From JAWVZY01 sp033721955 (GTDB lineage: Bacteria; Patescibacteriota; Minisyncoccia; Spechtbacterales; 2-12-FULL-38-22), in NCBI GenBank assembly GCA_033721955.1, contig JAWVZY010000040.1:1-6260 (forward strand): a stretch of DNA of 6,260 bases, read 5' to 3'. Below, piece by piece: positions 5,640 to 6,260 of this stretch. A program made the translations under genes and the position numbers. The notes under the pieces were generated by a model, which saw nothing but the letters and a program-made list of their open reading frames with translations, was not told the DNA's origin and searched no databases. How positions within the stretch are numbered: the stretch's first letter is position 1; every line of letters starts with the position of its first letter.

Positions 5640-6260
5640 CTATTTTTGCGGAAAATATAGCGTTTTTATATAATCATTTATCATTCTCTCGGCACTATAG
5701 TATTTTTCTACGAGTGCAATAACCTGACGCATCATTCGCACCCATTCTGATGGTATTCCGGCACTATTGCGGACATAAAACATAGGTACCATTTCCTTCT
5801 CTAATATCCTATATAGGTGTCTTGCAGTATGAGTATCGGGCAATATCCAACCCTTATCAGACCAATCCACCTCTTCAAGCCAGCCGTCTGAGGTTGAAAA
5901 TTGTAAAACACCATTAAGACATGCCTTCATAGAGCTTGTACCGCATGCCTCCTTGCCTCTTTGGGGAGTTGAGAGCCATATATCAGATCCGGAAACAAGT
6001 ATTTTGGCGACATCTAAATTATAAAAAGGCAAATATACTACGCTTCCCTTAAGGCGTTTGTCTTCTGCCAGCTTTTTAATATGATGTATTAGCTCTTGAC
6101 CTTCTTTATCGGCTCTATGCGCATGCCCGGCTACAACTATTTGTACGGGTCTTTTGGTGTTTTTTAGTATTTCGCTTAATTTATCTATATCTTTAAATAA
6201 AAGTTCAGGACGTTTATATGGAGCAAATCTACGCGCCCAAGTTATTGTAAGCGCATCTTC
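5640..6260 (-). CDS. glgP: Alpha-glucan (glycogen/maltodextrin) phosphorylase, GT35, C-terminal part (5' end outside window)
   Basis: Releases glucose-1-phosphate from alpha-1,4-glucans using phosphate and pyridoxal phosphate. The frame is open to the window edge, giving 206 codons of a larger protein. Reading from the edge: ITWARRFAPYKRPELL, the family RRFAxYKR phosphate-binding segment; RPVQIVVAGHAHRADKEG, corresponding to AGKAHPxD; LPFYNLDVAKILVSGSDIWL; then STPQRGKEACGTSSMKACLN with the PLP-binding Lys codon at 5925-5927; and NGVLQFSTSDGWLEEVDW. These match the archaeal/Thermotoga-like ~700-850-residue phosphorylases more than the E. coli GlgP/MalP type. The usual AGK Lys is His here, and EASGT is EACGT. 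A TTG codon at 6032 is not a start; homology continues upstream of it. It is followed by a probable terminator and then glgA, completing a glycogen synthesis/breakdown cluster. Confidence 0.93.
   Translation of the reverse strand, partial: EDALTITWARRFAPYKRPELLFKDIDKLSEILKNTKRPVQIVVAGHAHRADKEGQELIHHIKKLAEDKRLKGSVVYLPFYNLDVAKILVSGSDIWLSTPQRGKEACGTSSMKACLNGVLQFSTSDGWLEEVDWSDKGWILPDTHTARHLYRILEKEMVPMFYVRNSAGIPSEWVRMMRQVIALVEKYYSAERMINDYIKTLYFPQK

Noticed and set aside
5570..5640. Repeated GGTAAAAC near both ends of the glgP-glgA gap
   Set aside because: Short, AT-rich and without a clear partner structure; not distinguishable from chance.
5640..6032. A short separate gene starting at a TTG at 6032
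   Set aside because: Codons upstream to 6260 are open and match the phosphorylase family without a break, so the TTG is an internal Leu.
1..6260. Possible reassigned TGA codon, since the six stops are TAA or TAG only
   Set aside because: No in-frame TGA occurs within the genes either, and six stops are too few; AT-rich genomes favour TAA anyway.

Overview
The window is AT-rich and gene-dense. It holds two convergent blocks of genes that meet at a bidirectional-looking terminator near 2483-2513. I see no rRNA, tRNA, CRISPR array or insertion sequence. The compact layout, the near absence of Shine-Dalgarno sequences, a TruB without an obvious PUA tail but with a Lys-rich insert ending in VKGDFRQ, and a minimal glycogen gene set together suggest a Patescibacteria (Candidate Phyla Radiation) genome. 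That placement is an inference from gene style, with moderate confidence.

Plus-strand block (1-2513). The window opens inside a reading frame. Its first ~20 codons resemble the extreme C-terminus of glucose-6-phosphate dehydrogenase, and the frame runs without a stop or a canonical start codon into a complete short-form 6-phosphogluconate dehydrogenase. This looks like a Zwf-Gnd fusion covering the two oxidative steps of the pentose phosphate pathway. Twelve bases later comes truB (tRNA pseudouridine-55 synthase). An extended -10 promoter and a leader with a perfect hairpin then precede a 190-residue protein made almost entirely of 16 in-phase 11-residue repeats. It recalls alpha-synuclein, perilipin and LEA proteins and is the most unusual item here. 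A strong intrinsic terminator closes the block.

Minus-strand block (6260-2512, read leftwards). This is a glycogen/alpha-glucan module: the 3' part of an alpha-glucan phosphorylase (glgP), a likely terminator and a new promoter, then a GT5 glycogen synthase (glgA) whose end overlaps the start of a GH57 glycosidase/glucanotransferase by 14 bases. Synthase, phosphorylase and GH57 enzyme would build, release and trim or rearrange a storage glucan. Glucose-1-phosphate released by GlgP could reach the oxidative pentose phosphate enzymes after conversion to glucose-6-phosphate, giving NAD(P)H and pentoses. No ADP-glucose pyrophosphorylase or classical branching enzyme lies in the window.
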